From NCBI GenBank assembly GCA_021735565.1, contig JAIPGT010000019.1, positions 1 to 6,835 on the forward strand: a DNA stretch of 6,835 nt. Reading direction: 5' to 3'. Position numbers and translations under genes: made by a program. Positions within the stretch are counted from its first letter, which is position 1, and each line of letters opens with the position of its first letter. Positions 5,540-6,835 of the stretch are shown here, piece by piece. Under the pieces are notes generated by a model. That model made no database searches, was not told the DNA's origin, and saw only the letters and a program-made list of their open reading frames with translations. This DNA comes from Patescibacteria group bacterium (GTDB lineage: Bacteria; Patescibacteria; ABY1; JAGPKW01).

Positions 5540-5563
5540 GATTTTTCAGTTCATCCATGAACC
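5540..5563 (-). repeat. RNA module copy B (24-nt direct repeat)
   Basis: On the minus strand this reads GGTTCATGGATGAAC followed by TGAAAAATC. It matches the copy at 5767-5790 at 23 of 24 positions, differing only at the first loop base. It folds as GTTC-ATGGAT-GAAC. As in copy A, it directly follows the 3' strand of a longer hairpin (here the 12-bp AT stem at 5564-5590). Confidence 0.9.
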
Positions 5564-5766
5564 AATTAAATCAACTTTGTCAATTTAATTTATTTCGGAG
5601 TAAAAACACTCCTGTTCAACTGAGCTCTGCTTCTCTGTTGTTTATTGGCTCTCCATTTTTAAGAAACGGGGACAAAACTTGCAACTTTCATTTACGCTCT
5701 CAGAGTTTTAGAGCAACTAAAGGAATCACCTTTAGGATTTTAATAATTAATGATTAATTAATTATA

Positions 5767-5790
5767 GATTTTTCAGTTCATCCCTGAACC
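5767..5790 (-). repeat. RNA module copy A (24-nt direct repeat)
   Basis: On the minus strand this reads GGTTCAGGGATGAAC followed by TGAAAAATC, and folds as GTTC-AGGGAT-GAAC. It directly follows, and shares its first base with, the 3' strand of the 11-bp hairpin at 5790-5833. The single difference from copy B lies in the loop and leaves the stem intact. Confidence 0.9.
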
Positions 5791-5847
5791 CAGTTAGAGA
5801 AAATCCCCAAAGAAGAATTTACTCTCTAACTGGATTGTAATATATAA

Positions 5848-5876
5848 ACTATAACACATATTATAATATTTGTCAA
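5848..5876 (-). promoter_or_regulatory. Consensus promoter of the structured RNA
   Basis: On the minus strand a perfect -35 TTGACA (5876-5871) and -10 TATAGT (5853-5848, five of six matches) are exactly 17 bp apart. This is the best promoter in the window. The start of transcription would be near 5841, just before the first hairpin. Confidence 0.85.
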
Positions 5877-5922
5877 TACCTGTGACCTACATTCTACTCC
5901 GAAGTGCAACATAAACCAAAAA

Positions 5923-5983
5923 GACATCTAATGCTGGTATAATAGTTATGTCAAAATAATTATTAACTAACAAATTAGATGTC
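5923..5983 (+). promoter_or_regulatory. Transposase promoter inside an inverted repeat that covers the start codon
   Basis: A perfect 10-bp inverted repeat, GACATCTAAT (5923-5932) and ATTAGATGTC (5974-5983), brackets an extended -10 box TGGTATAAT (TATAAT at 5938-5943) and ends on the transposase ATG (5979-5981). A transcript from this promoter would start near 5950 and lack the first arm. A transcript entering from outside would contain both arms and could hide the start codon in a hairpin. This matches the protection known for IS10 and IS50. Confidence 0.65.
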
Positions 5984-6835
5984 ATATAAACATATTACAT
6001 CATTTCAAAGAAATGAGCTATCTGGAATGTTGCAAGTTAAGGCTAATAAAAAAGATATAGCTAAAGTATTAAACAAACATCGTTCTACTATTTGGAGAGA
6101 ATTAAAAAGAAATTATATTAATAATAAATCAGGTTATGATGCTGGAATAGCAAAAGAAAATACTAAAAACAAAAGAATAAAAGCTAATTTTAGATTCAAA
6201 AAAATAGAAAATAATGTATGGATTCAAAATTATATAATAGAAAAAATAATATTATATTGGTCTCCAGAACAAATATCAGGTAGATTAAAAATTGATTATC
6301 CGTATGAAAAAAATAAACAAATTAGTAAAGATTCTATTTATAAATTTATTTATGAAAAAAGAAAAGATTTAGTTAAATATTTACGTTGTCAAAAAGGAAA
6401 ATACAGAAGACATTATGGCACTAGAATAAGAGAAAAACAACGTGAAGATTCAAAGAAAAAAAGAATAGATCAAAGACCTAAAGAAATTGAAACAAAAGAG
6501 CGTATCGGAGACTGGGAAGGAGATACTATTGTGGGTAAAGATAAATCACATATATTAACTCATGTTGAAAGAAAAAGTGGTTTATTAAAAGCTAGAAAAT
6601 TAAAAAGAGGAACTTCTGAAATTACAAAAATAGAGACTATAAAAACATTTAAAGAAATTAGAAAAGATAAAAAATATACAATAACTTATGATAATGGAGT
6701 TACCTTTTCAGACCACAAAGAAACAGAAAGAATAACTGGTATTGATATATATTTTGCTTATCCATACCATTCATGGGAAAGAGGTTGTAATGAAAATTGT
6801 AATGGATTATTAAGACAGTTCTTTCCTAAAAAATC
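5979..6835 (+). CDS. IS30-family transposase (3' end beyond the window)
   Basis: The first 285 codons are visible and uninterrupted; complete members have about 310-340, so only the last few dozen are missing. It catalyses cut-and-paste or circle-mediated movement of its own element by a DDE RNase H-fold domain. The N-terminal helix-turn-helix region is at about 4-45 (FQRNEL, KKDIAKVLNKHRSTIWRELK). The middle part has SPEQISGRL (95-103). The catalytic acidic residues are Asp182 in GDWEGDTIVG, Asp238 in YDNG and Glu272 in ERGCNENCNG, a 33-residue gap between the last two as expected for DD33E. The usual threonines of RGTNENTNG are both cysteine here (270, 274). The ATG at 5979 is chosen because the HTH follows directly; there is no Shine-Dalgarno site. 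It appears functional as far as seen. Confidence 0.95.
   Translation, partial: MSYKHITSFQRNELSGMLQVKANKKDIAKVLNKHRSTIWRELKRNYINNKSGYDAGIAKENTKNKRIKANFRFKKIENNVWIQNYIIEKIILYWSPEQISGRLKIDYPYEKNKQISKDSIYKFIYEKRKDLVKYLRCQKGKYRRHYGTRIREKQREDSKKKRIDQRPKEIETKERIGDWEGDTIVGKDKSHILTHVERKSGLLKARKLKRGTSEITKIETIKTFKEIRKDKKYTITYDNGVTFSDHKETERITGIDIYFAYPYHSWERGCNENCNGLLRQFFPKK

Larger units (their letters stand above)
5497..5841 (-). ncRNA. Candidate structured non-coding RNA, about 345 nt, unknown class
   Basis: The unit has a consensus promoter (5848-5876) and a strong terminator, and no credible reading frame fills it. In transcript order the visible helices are: 11 bp (5833-5823 with 5800-5790, 22-nt loop); a small hairpin with stem GTTC/GAAC (5789-5776); 7 bp (5735-5729 with 5723-5717); 5 bp (5714-5710 with 5700-5696); 5 bp GGAGT/ACTCC (5612-5608 with 5601-5597); 12 bp with a 3-nt loop (5590-5579 with 5575-5564); a second GTTC/GAAC hairpin (5562-5549); then the terminator. 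G+C is visibly higher than in flanking DNA. Signature motifs of RNase P RNA, tmRNA, 6S, SRP RNA and T-box leaders are absent. The long hairpin plus GTTC/GAAC hairpin plus TGAAAAATC occurs twice, so the RNA looks bimodular. It could be a trans-acting RNA or, less likely, a leader of the membrane-protein gene at 5384. Confidence 0.7.
5880..6835 (+). mobile_element. IS30-family insertion sequence, left part (right end beyond the window)
   Basis: The element is recognised by its transposase (5979 onward). The left boundary is inferred: a more GC-rich stretch around 5882-5916 (GACCTACATTCTACTCC, then GAAGTGCAACATAAACC) precedes the transposase promoter and resembles IS30-type ends, which often carry a GTTGCACTT-like motif in the other direction. 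The matching right repeat and the short target duplication lie outside the window, so the exact left end is uncertain by some 10-20 bp. Confidence 0.6.

Noticed and set aside
5475..5558. Minus-strand 27-codon frame beginning MDELKNPKLDVYLKQ
   Set aside because: It begins in the loop of repeat copy B and runs through the terminator stem and T-run (ending in SFFLFIKLFI). The other repeat copy stops soon after DELKN, and there is no ribosome site.
5696..5714. Plus-strand GTTTTAGAGC, which looks like the start of a type II CRISPR repeat
   Set aside because: It occurs once, with no spacer array or cas gene nearby, and the bases are explained by a hairpin of the minus-strand RNA.
5536..5757. Plus-strand 73-codon open frame (MGFFSSSMNQLNQ...)
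   Set aside because: It is exactly antisense to the structured RNA, has no ribosome site or promoter, and its sequence follows from the hairpins and the repeat rather than from a protein pattern.
5593..5912. Shared 9-mer TACTCCGAA between the RNA (minus strand) and the inferred IS left end (plus strand)
   Set aside because: A 9-base match is expected by chance in a window of this size, and the flanks do not align.

Overview
The window is very AT-rich (roughly a quarter G+C by eye) and compact. It carries bacterial sigma-70-type promoters, intrinsic terminators and a bacterial tRNA-Asp. The gene set is anaerobic ribonucleotide reductase, an [FeFe]-hydrogenase-type H-domain protein, rubrerythrin and a YebC protein that starts MSGHSKWATT. 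This points to a low-GC anaerobic or fermentative bacterium. The wording of NrdD and YebC resembles what I know from Candidate Phyla Radiation (Patescibacteria) genomes, but a low-GC Firmicute or Fusobacterium-like host cannot be excluded from sequence alone. Six of the seven complete genes sit on TAA or TAG stops that I checked, none uses TGA, and no TGA occurs inside a confident gene, so the genetic code cannot be decided here.

Left part (1-3023): the 5' portion of nrdD runs leftward out of the window. It is divergent from a 286-residue stand-alone H-domain protein (856-1716, +), with a 293-bp intergenic region rich in palindromes between them. The H-domain gene converges with, and overlaps by 8 bp, the end of a probable rubrerythrin-yebC operon (3023 to 1709, -). 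The operon's predicted -10 box lies inside a perfect 7-2-7 palindrome, which looks like an operator. Oxygen-sensitive enzymes (NrdD, H-domain protein) therefore sit beside a peroxide-detoxifying rubrerythrin, which fits an anaerobe coping with occasional oxygen.

Middle part (3024-5447): a small hypothetical gene with a strong Shine-Dalgarno site (3140-3394) ends at a bidirectional terminator. Then come a 51-residue membrane mini-protein (3508-3663, -), about 200 bp of near-empty DNA, a TspO/MBR-like multi-pass membrane protein (3863-4669, -), tRNA-Asp(GTC) (4783-4860, -) and a four-helix hypothetical membrane protein (4950-5384, -). Most of these units have their own recognisable promoter or terminator.

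Right part (5448-6835): a well-delimited transcription unit without a credible protein lies on the minus strand (about 5841 to 5497). It has a consensus -35/-10 promoter and a strong intrinsic terminator, and contains at least six hairpins. Two of these belong to a duplicated module whose hexaloop (ANGGAU closed by C-G) resembles CsrA/RsmA-binding hairpins. I do not recognise it as RNase P RNA, tmRNA, 6S, SRP RNA or a T-box, and regard it as a candidate undescribed structured RNA. An IS30-family insertion sequence begins a few bases upstream of its promoter. The transposase is intact to the window edge, and its start codon is buried in an inverted repeat that could block translation from read-through transcripts.
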